Shown here in pieces: positions 36,182-44,787 of a stretch of 64,000 nucleotides of DNA. The DNA comes from Pseudoalteromonas luteoviolacea S2607 (GTDB taxonomy: Bacteria; Pseudomonadota; Gammaproteobacteria; Enterobacterales; Alteromonadaceae), in NCBI RefSeq assembly GCF_001625575.1, contig NZ_AUXV01000067.1:186001-250000 (forward strand), in the 5' to 3' direction. Position 1 is the first letter of the stretch. The number at the start of each line of letters is the position of its first letter. A program made the position numbers and the translations under genes. A model generated the notes under the pieces. The model worked only from the letters and a program-made list of their open reading frames with translations. It was not told where the DNA came from and made no database searches.

Positions 36182-36838
36182 TTAAATTTGTGAAAAGCTC
36201 TCTACAAATTCGTTTAAAAGTGCCAAATTTATTGGCTTTAAGCCTGAACTGGTCCTTTCAATTAATCCCTTTTCAACGAGCTCACTAACCACTCTTCTAT
36301 ATGCCCTTTCAGTGGTTGCAAATCTCTCGGCTTCGGCACTGACTGTTGAATACGCACGAAGCAAGGTCGGGTGGCTATTTTCAGCTCTCAATAGGCAATC
36401 TTTTGCGATGTTATAACTCAGTGGGAGGAGGAGTTTATCTAGGTTGATTTTTTGGTTCTCAGTAAACTTGGCTGCGATAGTTTGGGCTGTGTATAAACTC
36501 AACTCAGGTTGCTCAAGCAACAATTGTCTCCAGTGTTTTAATTCTATCAAGTTGTATTGCACATCGCTGAGGCAGCTTACCGTGTAAATGCACGGCTGAT
36601 TGTTAAGTGCTTCTATTTCACCTATTAGAGTATTGTTGCAATCTAACTGCCCAAGTAGCAATCGCCTTCCATTACCAACATCATAACTGAATGAGACCGT
36701 TCCGCTTCTGACCAAAATGAGTTTACTTAACGGCTCATCTTGGTGGATCAAAATTTCTTTTTTGCGGTGTTGAAAGCTGTTGCCAGCAAAACTTAATAGT
36801 TGCTCTACCAAAGTGGTTGAAAAGTGATATTGGAACAT
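36182..36838 (-). CDS. Crp/Fnr-family transcription regulator (YeiL-like)
   Basis: The 218 residues (E. coli YeiL is 219) have an N-terminal cyclic-nucleotide-binding-type beta roll (EILIHQDEPLSKLILVRSGTVSFSYDVGNGRRLLLGQL, stated here only as landmarks at about residues 28-66). A long dimer helix is followed by a C-terminal winged helix (FATTERAYRRVVSELVEKGLI). No Fnr-type N-terminal cysteine cluster is present. It is transcribed in the same direction as, and 236 bases upstream of, the lipoprotein gene. Its targets are unknown. Confidence 0.8.
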   Translation of the reverse strand: MFQYHFSTTLVEQLLSFAGNSFQHRKKEILIHQDEPLSKLILVRSGTVSFSYDVGNGRRLLLGQLDCNNTLIGEIEALNNQPCIYTVSCLSDVQYNLIELKHWRQLLLEQPELSLYTAQTIAAKFTENQKINLDKLLLPLSYNIAKDCLLRAENSHPTLLRAYSTVSAEAERFATTERAYRRVVSELVEKGLIERTSSGLKPINLALLNEFVESFSQI

Positions 36839-37145
36839 CTGGTTGGCTCTCGGACAATTGTCCTATTTATTAAATTATTATAAAGATAGCATGAACAACG
36901 TTATTCAAGTGCTATGCGCGTTACTTCTTTGTGAGTTTATGTCGCATTGGTTCCTTAACGCGATAAGTACCTTATCAATTACAACTCTGTGAACTAAAAT
37001 TTTACGCAATCAATAGGTCGACTGCAGTATTGATCCCATTCACAGCAGTGTGAAAAAATTTGATTGTCACCTTTATAGAGGTTTCAATTTTTAGGCTCAG
37101 TGTAGTCGCTTTTTTAATGCTAACCCAACTAAGAGGAGAGAACAA
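36839..37145. other. Divergent intergenic region
   Basis: 307 bases between the Crp/Fnr-family gene and the small membrane-protein gene at 37146. It must hold promoters for both. I looked for CRP and FNR palindromes and found only half-sites, and no gene or RNA. Confidence 0.55.
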
Positions 37146-37364
37146 ATGACTTGGGAGTATTTAGGTTATCTGGCATCTGTATTCTTAGTGGTTTCACTCA
37201 TGATGACCAATGTAACAAAGTTACGTTGGTTCAATTTGGCCGGATGTATTTGTTTTACCATTTATGGTGCAATGATCAGTGCTTGGCCAGTTGTATTGAC
37301 CAATGGGCTACTCGCATTGGTCAATATATATCACTTGATCAAACTACTTAAATCAAAAGATTAA
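37146..37364 (+). CDS. Small inner-membrane protein (YgjV-like)
   Basis: A 72-residue protein with three hydrophobic segments: YLGYLASVFLVVSLMMTN, FNLAGCICFTIYGAMISA and VVLTNGLLALVNIYHLI. AAGAGGAGAG lies at ideal distance from the ATG, so it is surely translated. The pattern resembles the repeat of YgjV/Imp-type membrane proteins (E. coli YgjV is about twice as long). Its stop overlaps the stop of the convergent amidohydrolase gene by 3 bases. The function is unknown. Confidence 0.65.
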   Translation: MTWEYLGYLASVFLVVSLMMTNVTKLRWFNLAGCICFTIYGAMISAWPVVLTNGLLALVNIYHLIKLLKSKD

Positions 37365-39004
37365 TGGCGCAGATATCTGCGCTCTCCAGCTATCCATGTT
37401 TGCTGCACCTGTGTTGTTAACAGTGAGTTTAAATCGGAGTTGAAGTAGTCGTTGTCTATTAAGATAAAATCAGCCCATTTACCGTGCTCTAGGCTACCCA
37501 ATTTAAACTCTTGGAATGCAGCGTGTGCAGCGTCAAGCGTAAAAGCTTGCAGTGCTTGTTGTTTTGATAAGCGCTCTGCAGGTCGCCAGCCGCCTTCAGG
37601 ATGAGCTGTTTTGTCCATTCGCGTAATCGCTGCATAAAGTCCATCGAAGGGATCTGCGAGCTCTACAGGGAAATCTGACCCTGCGGCAACTTTGACCCCC
37701 AGCTTCAAAAATGATTGCCAAGCATAAGCCCCCTGAAGCTGAGAATTGTCGAGACGCTTTTCGGCCATATGCATATCTGAAGTCGCGTGGACCGGTTGCA
37801 TAGAAGGAATAATTTGTAACTGTTTAAACCTTGGTATGTCAGCGAGGTCAACTAGCTGGGCATGCTCAATTCTATTTCTCAGTAACTTCCCACCTGATTG
37901 CTTAAATACATTTTGGTAGCTATCTAAAACAATGCGGTTAGCACGATCGCCAATAGCATGCGTGTGCGCACTAAAACCATGCATAACACTCTTAGTGATA
38001 AGTGACTCCAGACTGGGTTGGTTTTCCAACATGAGGCCTCGATACCCTGGCCTATCTTTGTATTCAGACAAAAGAGCAGCTCCACGGCTGCCAAGAGCGC
38101 CATCGGCATATATTTTGACACTGCGAATGGAAAGGTAGTCAGATTGTTCTTTATAAATGCCAGCTTTTAACATGGTGTCTAACAGGGGGTCTGAGGCGCT
38201 AAGCATCGCATAAATACGTAACGGAAGGGTTTGTGCTTTAGCTCTCTGCCGATATAGTTGCCATGTTGCATAATCAATACCCGCATCGTGAACGGATGTT
38301 ACCCCGAGGCTTAGCAAGTGTTGAGCTGCAGCATCTAACGCATTACTTATTTGTGTGTGCGAAGGACTCGGTATGTGTTTTGTGACCAGTAGTTCCGCTT
38401 TATCAATGAAAATTCCGCTGGGCTCACCATTTTTGAGCCTGAGTATTTCTCCGCCTGGCGGTGAGGTTGCTGTACTTTGAATCCCAGTGAGCTCCATAGC
38501 CTTTGAGTTTACCCAAATTGCGTGACCATCTACTCGGGTTAACACAACCGGACGGTCTGAGACATATTTGTCTAAATCGGATGCGGCAGGAAAGCGACTG
38601 GGTGTCCACTTTGATTGGTCCCACCCTCGACCAAGTATCCAGCCTGTTGGGTTCGCTTTGGCATAATCTGTGAGGCGTTTGCCAACCTGTTCTACGGAAG
38701 TGCTGTTTCTCAGGTCTAATTGAGATAAGTTTTTGCCTAAACCAATAATGTGTCCGTGAGCATCAATTAACCCCGGCAGCATAGTTAACCCTTTACCATC
38801 AATAGGCTCGGTTTGGGGATATTGTTTTACCGTGCTTTTATCTCCAGTTTTAACAACTTTACCGTCTTTTATGACTATAGTAGTGAAGTGTTTAATCTCA
38901 CCTACTCGAGTGGGTGTATACCCATTGACATTGTGTATAACCGTAAATTGGGCATAACAAAGCTGGCTGGCTGCTATGATCCATAGGAAGAGTAACTGTT
39001 TCAC
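37361..39004 (-). CDS. Exported metal-dependent amidohydrolase (YtcJ-like)
   Basis: A 547-residue amidohydrolase-superfamily enzyme. A signal peptide MKQLLFLWIIAASQLCYA points to the periplasm. The metal-binding HxH is in LPGLIDAHGHIIGLG near residue 85, followed by GRGWDQSKW, HAIGDRANR and AAGSDFPVELADPF, which carries the catalytic Asp of the family. YtcJ-type proteins hydrolyse N-acyl or amide bonds; the substrate here is not known. It is probably monocistronic. Confidence 0.85.
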   Translation of the reverse strand: MKQLLFLWIIAASQLCYAQFTVIHNVNGYTPTRVGEIKHFTTIVIKDGKVVKTGDKSTVKQYPQTEPIDGKGLTMLPGLIDAHGHIIGLGKNLSQLDLRNSTSVEQVGKRLTDYAKANPTGWILGRGWDQSKWTPSRFPAASDLDKYVSDRPVVLTRVDGHAIWVNSKAMELTGIQSTATSPPGGEILRLKNGEPSGIFIDKAELLVTKHIPSPSHTQISNALDAAAQHLLSLGVTSVHDAGIDYATWQLYRQRAKAQTLPLRIYAMLSASDPLLDTMLKAGIYKEQSDYLSIRSVKIYADGALGSRGAALLSEYKDRPGYRGLMLENQPSLESLITKSVMHGFSAHTHAIGDRANRIVLDSYQNVFKQSGGKLLRNRIEHAQLVDLADIPRFKQLQIIPSMQPVHATSDMHMAEKRLDNSQLQGAYAWQSFLKLGVKVAAGSDFPVELADPFDGLYAAITRMDKTAHPEGGWRPAERLSKQQALQAFTLDAAHAAFQEFKLGSLEHGKWADFILIDNDYFNSDLNSLLTTQVQQTWIAGERRYLRH

Positions 39005-39148
39005 ACTGGGCCTTATTTTTAATTGTTATAGAATGACTTATAGATACATTATTTGGTTTTAATAGCAAGTGTTGAATTTGTTATTTGGCAATAAGTCAAT
39101 ATTGATTAGCGCTGTAAATAACGATGAATAATTTGAAAGAACGATAGC

Positions 39149-39361
39149 CTATTCTTCGTCTTTATCAGCTTTGATAGCTATTTTTATCGCTATAATTACA
39201 ACCGCAAACATTAAGAATGGTAAGGCCGCTAAGCTGTATTCCGCCCAGTGGTTATCTTGATAGTTTGGTTGCAAAATAAAATGTCCACCAATACACATTG
39301 CAATACTGACAAGCAGTAAAGGCAGCATCATTAATTCCTTTTTATAATTTGGCTTTTTCAT
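39149..39361 (-). CDS. Small two-helix membrane protein
   Basis: A 70-residue protein. The ATG at 39361 is preceded by GGAGG at good spacing; an earlier in-frame ATG 11 codons upstream has none. It starts MKKPNYKKEL, then has hydrophobic segments MLPLLLVSIAMCIGGHFIL and YSLAALPFLMFAVVIIAIKIAI, and ends KADKDEE. I do not recognise the family. The good ribosome binding site and sensible topology support a real gene. Confidence 0.6.
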   Translation of the reverse strand: MKKPNYKKELMMLPLLLVSIAMCIGGHFILQPNYQDNHWAEYSLAALPFLMFAVVIIAIKIAIKADKDEE

Positions 39362-39578
39362 ATACCTACCTCCAAGTTCAAGTATGACATGCAAGATGGA
39401 TCAGCAGCTTGACATTGATCACGTATATTCAGTGCATAGATTTTAGCATGTTGACAGTGAGAGCCACATGGGTTGGCGAACTTTTCATGAATAAATCTGT
39501 ATCAGCTTGTTTGGAAAGTATTCAATTGGTACGGGTCGTGATATAAAAATAGTCACGATTTAAATGAAGGTGTTTTTT

Positions 39579-40697
39579 ATGGCTAAACGTAAAGTCATAG
39601 TAGTAAAACTGGGCACCAGTGTATTGACGGCGGGTAGCTTATATCTCAACAAACCGCGATTAGTTGATTTAGCGCGTCAATGTGTGGAGCTTAAGAAGGC
39701 TGGGTGGCATGTTGTTATTGTTTCCAGTGGTGCAGTTGCCGCGGGGCGCTCTGCGCTTAATAAAGAAATTGGCAACTCGGTTGCAGAAAAGCAAATGTTG
39801 GCGGCTATTGGTCAAGGGCAGCTAATTCATCTCTGGCAAAGCCTATTTTCGCTGTTTGATGTTCCTGTCGCACAACTCTTATTAACGCGTGCAGATGTTG
39901 AAGATAGAAGTCGATATCTCAATGCGCGAGACACGCTTGATCAGCTCTTGGCCCACGATATTGTTCCGATCGTGAACGAAAATGACGCAGTTGCCACTTC
40001 CGAGATCAAAGTGGGTGATAACGACAATCTGTCGGCTTTGGTGGCAATTTTAGCTAACGCAGACCGGCTCTTGCTATTAACAGATCAAGCGGGTCTATTT
40101 ACCGCAGATCCAAGAAACAACCCCGATGCGCGGCTCATCGAACGGGTTGCGGAAATAGATGAACGGATCATTGCGCTAGCCGGGGGATCCGGTACGTCTT
40201 TGGGAACTGGTGGAATGGCGACGAAATTACAGGCTGCACAAATCGCCCAGCGTGCTGGTATTGAAACGATAATTGCAAAAGGTGAAGAGCCAAATGTGAT
40301 TATTAACATTCAAAATGACCTAACCAAAAGCACTAAAGTGATTCGATTTGATGCGCCTTTGGATGGACGCAAAAAATGGCTTCTATCGGGACCTCGTTGC
40401 AGCGGCGCTATCATATGCGATCCGGGAGCGGTAAACGCGGTTGTAAAAAATGGCGCTAGTCTGCTCGCGAAGGGAGTAACCGATGTCTGTGGGCAATTTT
40501 GCCGTGGTGACTTAATTGAGCTTAAAGACTTAAATGGTAGGGTCATTGCCAGAGGGTTAATCGCCTTTGATCACAAGGAGATGCAAAACATTAAAGGGTT
40601 ACATAGCGCCCAAATCAATGATGCATTAGGGTACCAAGGCGCGAATGTTGTTATGCATAGAGATGATTTAGTGTTGCTTGAGTACGTTGCAACCTAG
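39579..40697 (+). CDS. proB: Glutamate 5-kinase
   Basis: First enzyme of proline synthesis, phosphorylating glutamate with ATP. ATG 39579 has GAAGGTG upstream, giving 372 residues starting MAKRKVIVVKLGTSVL (E. coli ProB is 367). The amino-acid kinase domain spans residues 1 to about 260 (VSSGAVAAGR, PIVNENDAVATSEIKVGDNDNLSALVA, GTGGMATKLQAA). A PUA domain follows (GALLAKGVTDVCG-type region, RGLIAFDH). The usual partner proA is not adjacent. Confidence 0.93.
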   Translation: MAKRKVIVVKLGTSVLTAGSLYLNKPRLVDLARQCVELKKAGWHVVIVSSGAVAAGRSALNKEIGNSVAEKQMLAAIGQGQLIHLWQSLFSLFDVPVAQLLLTRADVEDRSRYLNARDTLDQLLAHDIVPIVNENDAVATSEIKVGDNDNLSALVAILANADRLLLLTDQAGLFTADPRNNPDARLIERVAEIDERIIALAGGSGTSLGTGGMATKLQAAQIAQRAGIETIIAKGEEPNVIINIQNDLTKSTKVIRFDAPLDGRKKWLLSGPRCSGAIICDPGAVNAVVKNGASLLAKGVTDVCGQFCRGDLIELKDLNGRVIARGLIAFDHKEMQNIKGLHSAQINDALGYQGANVVMHRDDLVLLEYVAT

Positions 40698-40745
40698 TTG
40701 ATAGGGGCTAAGCTTTACAGTGTAAGTTTACTGGGAGGCTAAAGT

Positions 40746-41699
40746 GTGGACATATCGCCATGCGGACATGAGTTCTCAATTAGTTTGCAACAAATGCGCA
40801 GTGAAAATGATCTTTATAAACGCATTGCGTACGTACTATGTGAATTGTTGCCAGATATACCGATTGCGATGTATTTGGCACCCAGTTTGTCTGAAAAAGA
40901 GACGTTAAAACTACTCACGCTTTCGTCCGTTGCTCAACCGCCCGATTTGCAGTATTTGATAGCGAGGGCAGAGACATTAAAAAACCAGCAGATCCTGCAT
41001 GGTGACAATCACTATTGTATCGTATTGAGAAAAAATAGATCTATCATGGGGCTGTTGTGGATTGGCGAGAAGATCCCAATGTCTCGTTGTTATTTGGTAG
41101 GACATCTAATTAATGTTTTTTACCATCAGCTAAATACACTCGCTTTGAGCCGTATTGATCCACTAACCCAGCTTTTAAATCGGCAAACCTTTGACGACAA
41201 AGTGATAGAGATCACAACGGGTGATGGGTTCATTGTTGAGCGTGAGCAACAGGGGATCAGGCATTGGTATTTGGCACTATTTGACATTGATCACTTTAAA
41301 GTAGTCAATGATAATTTTGGCCATGTGATCGGGGATGAGGTACTCCTGCTGGTGGCGCAACAGTTAAAAGATAACTTTCGAGCAGAAGACTTTGTATTTC
41401 GTTATGGGGGAGAAGAATTTGCGGTTTTGTTTCAAAGCCATGATGGAGATGAAGCGAATCGCCTGCTTAATCGAGTACGCAGCGTAGTGGCTGAGTTTAA
41501 CTTTCCTCAAGTGAATCACTTGACCATTAGCATTGGATTCACTCTATTGGATGATATTTGCCAAGTGTCTGAGTTAGTGCATGAAGCTGATCTTGCGCTT
41601 TATCATGCAAAAAAGCACGGTCGCAACCGTGTCATTGACTTTGAAGAGTTGGGTATCGCTGGGCAAGCCAAAGCGGAGACCGATATCGAATTGTTCTAA
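40746..41699 (+). CDS. Diguanylate cyclase (GGDEF protein)
   Basis: Makes cyclic di-GMP from two GTP. The 317 residues start at GTG 40746 with GGGAGG 8 bases upstream. The N-terminal half (about residues 1-130) is a GAF-like sensor region without membrane segments, so the protein is cytosolic. The C-terminal GGDEF domain has RIDPLTQLLNRQTFD, ALFDIDHFKVVNDNFGH and the active site RYGGEEF near residue 222. The inhibitory I-site RAED precedes GGEEF by five residues, so product inhibition is expected. Confidence 0.92.
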   Translation: MDISPCGHEFSISLQQMRSENDLYKRIAYVLCELLPDIPIAMYLAPSLSEKETLKLLTLSSVAQPPDLQYLIARAETLKNQQILHGDNHYCIVLRKNRSIMGLLWIGEKIPMSRCYLVGHLINVFYHQLNTLALSRIDPLTQLLNRQTFDDKVIEITTGDGFIVEREQQGIRHWYLALFDIDHFKVVNDNFGHVIGDEVLLLVAQQLKDNFRAEDFVFRYGGEEFAVLFQSHDGDEANRLLNRVRSVVAEFNFPQVNHLTISIGFTLLDDICQVSELVHEADLALYHAKKHGRNRVIDFEELGIAGQAKAETDIELF

Positions 41700-41777
41700 G
41701 TGCAATACGTCCTGCTCATTCTACGAATAGAAATCAATTTTTAAGCATATCTTTTGTGCGTATGTTACACAGGTTTG

Positions 41778-41786
41778 TGGTATCCT
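41778..41786 (+). promoter_or_regulatory. Extended -10 promoter ahead of the thioredoxin-fold gene
   Basis: TGG-TATCCT (41778-41786) is an extended -10 with no good -35. It lies about 30 bases before the ATG at 41815, so the leader would be short. Confidence 0.35.
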
Positions 41787-41814
41787 AGCGCCAATTTTGA
41801 CTGGGAGAATACTG

Positions 41815-42180
41815 ATGAAATTGATCCGATGGTTGCTTGGTCGACTTATCCTGCTTTTTGATTTTATTTTTGCTCCGCGCAGTAAAAAACGTACAGCTGA
41901 AGCTCAACAGCAACTTGATGAATTGACCCAAAACATGAAGCTCTATCAATTTAAAGCTTGCCCGTTTTGTGTCAAAGTTCGACGTGCTGCAAAACGAGAA
42001 GGCTTAAAGTTAGAAACGCGCGATGCAAAAGATAACCAAACGCACCGCCAAGAGCTACTTGAGCAGGGTGGCAAAGTAAAAGTGCCGTGTCTGAGAATTG
42101 AAGAACAAGGCAATGTAACTTGGTTATATGAGTCAAGTGATATTGTTAATTACCTGCAGCGCTTAGAGCAGTCTGCTTAA
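41815..42180 (+). CDS. Glutaredoxin/GST-N-terminal-like membrane-anchored protein
   Basis: A 121-residue protein. ATG 41815 follows GGGAG; an in-frame start six codons earlier is less likely. A hydrophobic N-terminal segment (IRWLLGRLILLFDFIFAP, residues 3-20) probably anchors it. Next is a thioredoxin-fold domain with KLYQFKACPFCVKVRRAAKR (CxxC active site at about residues 50-53) and VKVPCLRIEE, the cis-proline region. It ends with a GST-type WLYESSDIVNYL. A disulfide or glutathione redox role is likely. Confidence 0.82.
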   Translation: MKLIRWLLGRLILLFDFIFAPRSKKRTAEAQQQLDELTQNMKLYQFKACPFCVKVRRAAKREGLKLETRDAKDNQTHRQELLEQGGKVKVPCLRIEEQGNVTWLYESSDIVNYLQRLEQSA

Positions 42181-42270
42181 TGGCGCATGGCATTGCTGGC
42201 GGTTTTCCACTGGGTGAGCCTATGCTAGCATTGAAGCTAAAATACTTTAGAAAAATTTAAGAGAAATAAC

Positions 42271-43758
42271 ATGACGATCCGTACACGTGTTGCACCGTCA
42301 CCAACGGGTGATCCGCATTTAGGTACCGCTTATATTGCACTATTTAACTACTGTTTCGCTAAGCAGCAAGGTGGTGAATTTGTATTGCGTATAGAAGACA
42401 CCGATCAGGTAAGAAGTACGGCTGAATCTGAGCAAGCAATCATGGATAGCTTGCGCTGGTTAGGTCTTAACTGGGATCACGGTCCTGATGTGGGTGGTGA
42501 ATTTGGTCCTTATCGCCAATCAGAGCGTACAGAGCTATATCAAAAATTTGCGCACCAATTAGTAGAACAGGGTAAAGCTTTTTATTGTTTCGCGACAGCA
42601 GAAGAGCTTGATCAAATGCGCGAAGAGCAAATGGCCGAGGGCTTACGCCCGAAGTACGATGGTCGCGGACTACGTTTGACTCCTGAAGAGGTACAGGCAA
42701 ACCTAGACGCAGGTAAGCCATATGTGATCCGTATGATGATCCCTGAGGAAGGCACGTTCAAATTTAACGACTATTTACGTGGCGAAATTGAAATTCCTTG
42801 GGAAAATGTCGACATGCAAGTGCTGTTGAAGGCTGATGGTTACCCAACATACTTTATGGCAAATGTTGTTGATGATCACCACATGCAGATCAGCCATATC
42901 TTCCGTGGCGAAGAGTGGATCAACTCAGCACCTAAACTTCTAAAATTGTATGAAGATCTGGGCTGGGAAGCGCCTGTACTGGGTCATTTACCGCTACTGC
43001 GTAACCCTGACAAGTCTAAGCTATCAAAGCGTAAAAACCCGACTTCGATCAATTACTACAAAGAAATGGGTTTCTTACCAGAAGCGGTATTGAATTACTT
43101 AGGTCGTATGGGCTGGTCAATGCCGGATGAACGTGAAAAGTTCACACTAGCTGAGATGATTGAGCACTTTGATATGAAACGCGTTTCACTTGGCGGTCCA
43201 GTATTTGATGTTGATAAGTTAAGTTGGTTAAACGGTCTGTGGATCCGTGAAAACTTAACAGATGAAGAGTTGATCCAACGCTTCGTAGATTGGAAGTTTA
43301 ATACACAAACGCTTTCGCGTGTGTTACCTGAAGCGAAAACGCGTATTAATACGCTTTCTGACTTAGTTGATCTTGCAGGTCACTTTGTTGGTGGTATTCC
43401 AAATTATGATCCAGCTCTGCTAACGGCGGGTAAAGCGGATGATGCGGTTATTACTCAGGCATTACAGTTCTTTATTTGGGAACTAGAAAAGCTACGTAGT
43501 TGGAATAAGTCTGAAATTTTTGCCATCGCAAAAAGTGTTGCGACGTTCCACGAGTTAAAGATTAAAGAGTTCTTAGAACCAATTTTTGTTGCGATCACGG
43601 GCAAAACCTCTTCAACGTCGGTTGTTGATGCGATGGAAGTACTTGGTTCAGACCTGTCAAGAGCACGCTTAAGAGTAGCTCTAAACCATGTTGGTGTTTC
43701 TAAAAAGCAAGCGAAAAAGCTAGAAAAAGCGTATCGCGAATACCCAACGATTGGCTAA
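42271..43758 (+). CDS. gltX: Glutamyl-tRNA synthetase
   Basis: Charges tRNA-Glu. The 495-residue class I synthetase has the HIGH motif as PHLG at residues 15-18 (PSPTGDPHLGTAYIALFNY) and KMSKS as KLSKR at about residues 250-254, with GPYRQSER and HIFRGEEWINSAPK between them. The C-terminal anticodon-binding helical region ends SKKQAKKLEKAYREYPTIG. A hairpin terminator follows closely. Confidence 0.96.
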   Translation: MTIRTRVAPSPTGDPHLGTAYIALFNYCFAKQQGGEFVLRIEDTDQVRSTAESEQAIMDSLRWLGLNWDHGPDVGGEFGPYRQSERTELYQKFAHQLVEQGKAFYCFATAEELDQMREEQMAEGLRPKYDGRGLRLTPEEVQANLDAGKPYVIRMMIPEEGTFKFNDYLRGEIEIPWENVDMQVLLKADGYPTYFMANVVDDHHMQISHIFRGEEWINSAPKLLKLYEDLGWEAPVLGHLPLLRNPDKSKLSKRKNPTSINYYKEMGFLPEAVLNYLGRMGWSMPDEREKFTLAEMIEHFDMKRVSLGGPVFDVDKLSWLNGLWIRENLTDEELIQRFVDWKFNTQTLSRVLPEAKTRINTLSDLVDLAGHFVGGIPNYDPALLTAGKADDAVITQALQFFIWELEKLRSWNKSEIFAIAKSVATFHELKIKEFLEPIFVAITGKTSSTSVVDAMEVLGSDLSRARLRVALNHVGVSKKQAKKLEKAYREYPTIG

Positions 43759-43774
43759 GCCAAACGGCTCATTC

Positions 43775-43804
43775 CATGGCGGGTAATCACCCGCCATGCT
43801 TTTC
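43775..43804 (+). terminator. Intrinsic terminator after gltX
   Basis: CATGGCGGGT (43775-43784), loop AATC, then ACCCGCCATG (43789-43798) and CTTTTCTT. The 10-base-pair GC-rich stem overlaps the last codons of the convergent regulator gene. Confidence 0.8.
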
Positions 43805-44233
43805 TTGTAGCTGTAAAAACTCATCTAGTAGCGACTTTAGCTGCATCAATTTATCCAATGACATGTCTGTTTGTCCCATCATCTCCATTGGGATACAAGC
43901 GCATTCGTTTTCAAGGGCCTTTCCTCTGTCGGTTAGAAATACATAACACTGCCTTTCGTCTTCCTTCGCTCGTTTGCGGCTTACTAACCCGCTTTGTTCT
44001 AAGCGTTTTAGAAGTGGCGTGAGTGTATTGCTCTTCAATTGAGACTGGTGGCCGATGTCTTTGACCATGAGCCCGTCAGTTTGCCATAAAATCAATAACA
44101 CAATGTATTGTGGATAGGTCAAGTCGTGGCGTTTGAGCAGAGGTTGGTACAAACGTGTAACCTGCCTAGAGGCGGCATATAAGCTAAAGCACAATTGCTT
44201 ATCTAAATTTAGATCGGGGAACTTCGCGCTCAT
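43787..44233 (-). CDS. OhrR-like MarR-family peroxide-sensing repressor
   Basis: A 148-residue winged-helix regulator. The N-terminus DKQLCFSLYAASRQVTRLYQPLL places a cysteine at residue 15, the sensing cysteine position of OhrR. The partner tyrosines of YQPLL and LTYPQY, which hold that cysteine, are also present. The DNA-binding part is SNTLTPLLKRLEQSGLVSRKR with a wing at KEDERQCYVFLT. It lies 3 bases downstream of the glutathione peroxidase gene, and a palindrome upstream of that gene is a likely operator. Confidence 0.88.
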   Translation of the reverse strand: MSAKFPDLNLDKQLCFSLYAASRQVTRLYQPLLKRHDLTYPQYIVLLILWQTDGLMVKDIGHQSQLKSNTLTPLLKRLEQSGLVSRKRAKEDERQCYVFLTDRGKALENECACIPMEMMGQTDMSLDKLMQLKSLLDEFLQLQEKHGG

Positions 44234-44236
44234 TGT

Positions 44237-44713
44237 TTATGCCTGCAATGCTTTTAAAATGTCAGCTTTGATCTTTTCTGGCTTTGTCGTGGGTGCGTAG
44301 CGGTGCAAGGGTTGACCATCTTTACCGATAAGAAACTTAGTAAAATTCCACTTGATGTTGTTGGTTATTAACCCTGGTAAAGCAGGCTTTAGATATTGAT
44401 AGATCGGGTGCGCATGTGGGCCATTGACATCAATTTTTTCCATCATAGTAAAATCGACGCCGTAGTTTATCAAACAACCTTGCTGTATATCAGTGGCGCT
44501 GCCTGGCTCTTGTTGGCCAAATTGATTACAGGGGAAGCCGATTATTTCAAGGCCTTGCACACTCAATTCATTGTGTAGTTGCTGAAGCCCTTCATATTGG
44601 GGGGTTAAACCACACTTGCTCGCGGTATTGACTATCAGCACTACTTTGCCTTTTAAGCTAGCAAAATTATACGGATTACCTTGTAGGGTATTTGCTTTAA
44701 ATTCGTATATCAT
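44237..44713 (-). CDS. Glutathione peroxidase (BtuE/Gpx family)
   Basis: Reduces peroxides using a thiol donor. The 158 residues are typical of the bacterial cysteine form. The peroxidatic cysteine is in VNTASKCGLTPQYEGLQQL near residue 36, then IIGFPCNQFGQQEPG, and KWNFTKFLIGKDG with the catalytic Trp-Asn. No signal peptide is visible. It is first in a two-gene operon with the OhrR-like repressor, suggesting induction by organic peroxides. Confidence 0.93.
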   Translation of the reverse strand: MIYEFKANTLQGNPYNFASLKGKVVLIVNTASKCGLTPQYEGLQQLHNELSVQGLEIIGFPCNQFGQQEPGSATDIQQGCLINYGVDFTMMEKIDVNGPHAHPIYQYLKPALPGLITNNIKWNFTKFLIGKDGQPLHRYAPTTKPEKIKADILKALQA

Positions 44714-44728
44714 TTTTAATCTCTCTAG

Positions 44729-44751
44729 ATTTAATCGTGTGCGATTTAAAT
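44729..44751 (-). promoter_or_regulatory. Probable operator for the OhrR-like repressor
   Basis: ATTTAATCG, spacer TGTG, CGATTTAAAT: a near-perfect inverted repeat with AATCG/CGATT arms at 44733-44746. It starts 16 bases upstream of the peroxidase ATG, where a bound repressor would block transcription of both genes. Confidence 0.5.
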
Positions 44752-44787
44752 GGTATGTGATTTGATTGGCTTGTGCAAGTGAGTTGC

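Noticed and set aside
36839..37145. CRP or FNR palindrome controlling the Crp/Fnr-family gene
   Set aside because: Only half-sites (TGTGA, TTGAT) with wrong spacing are present.
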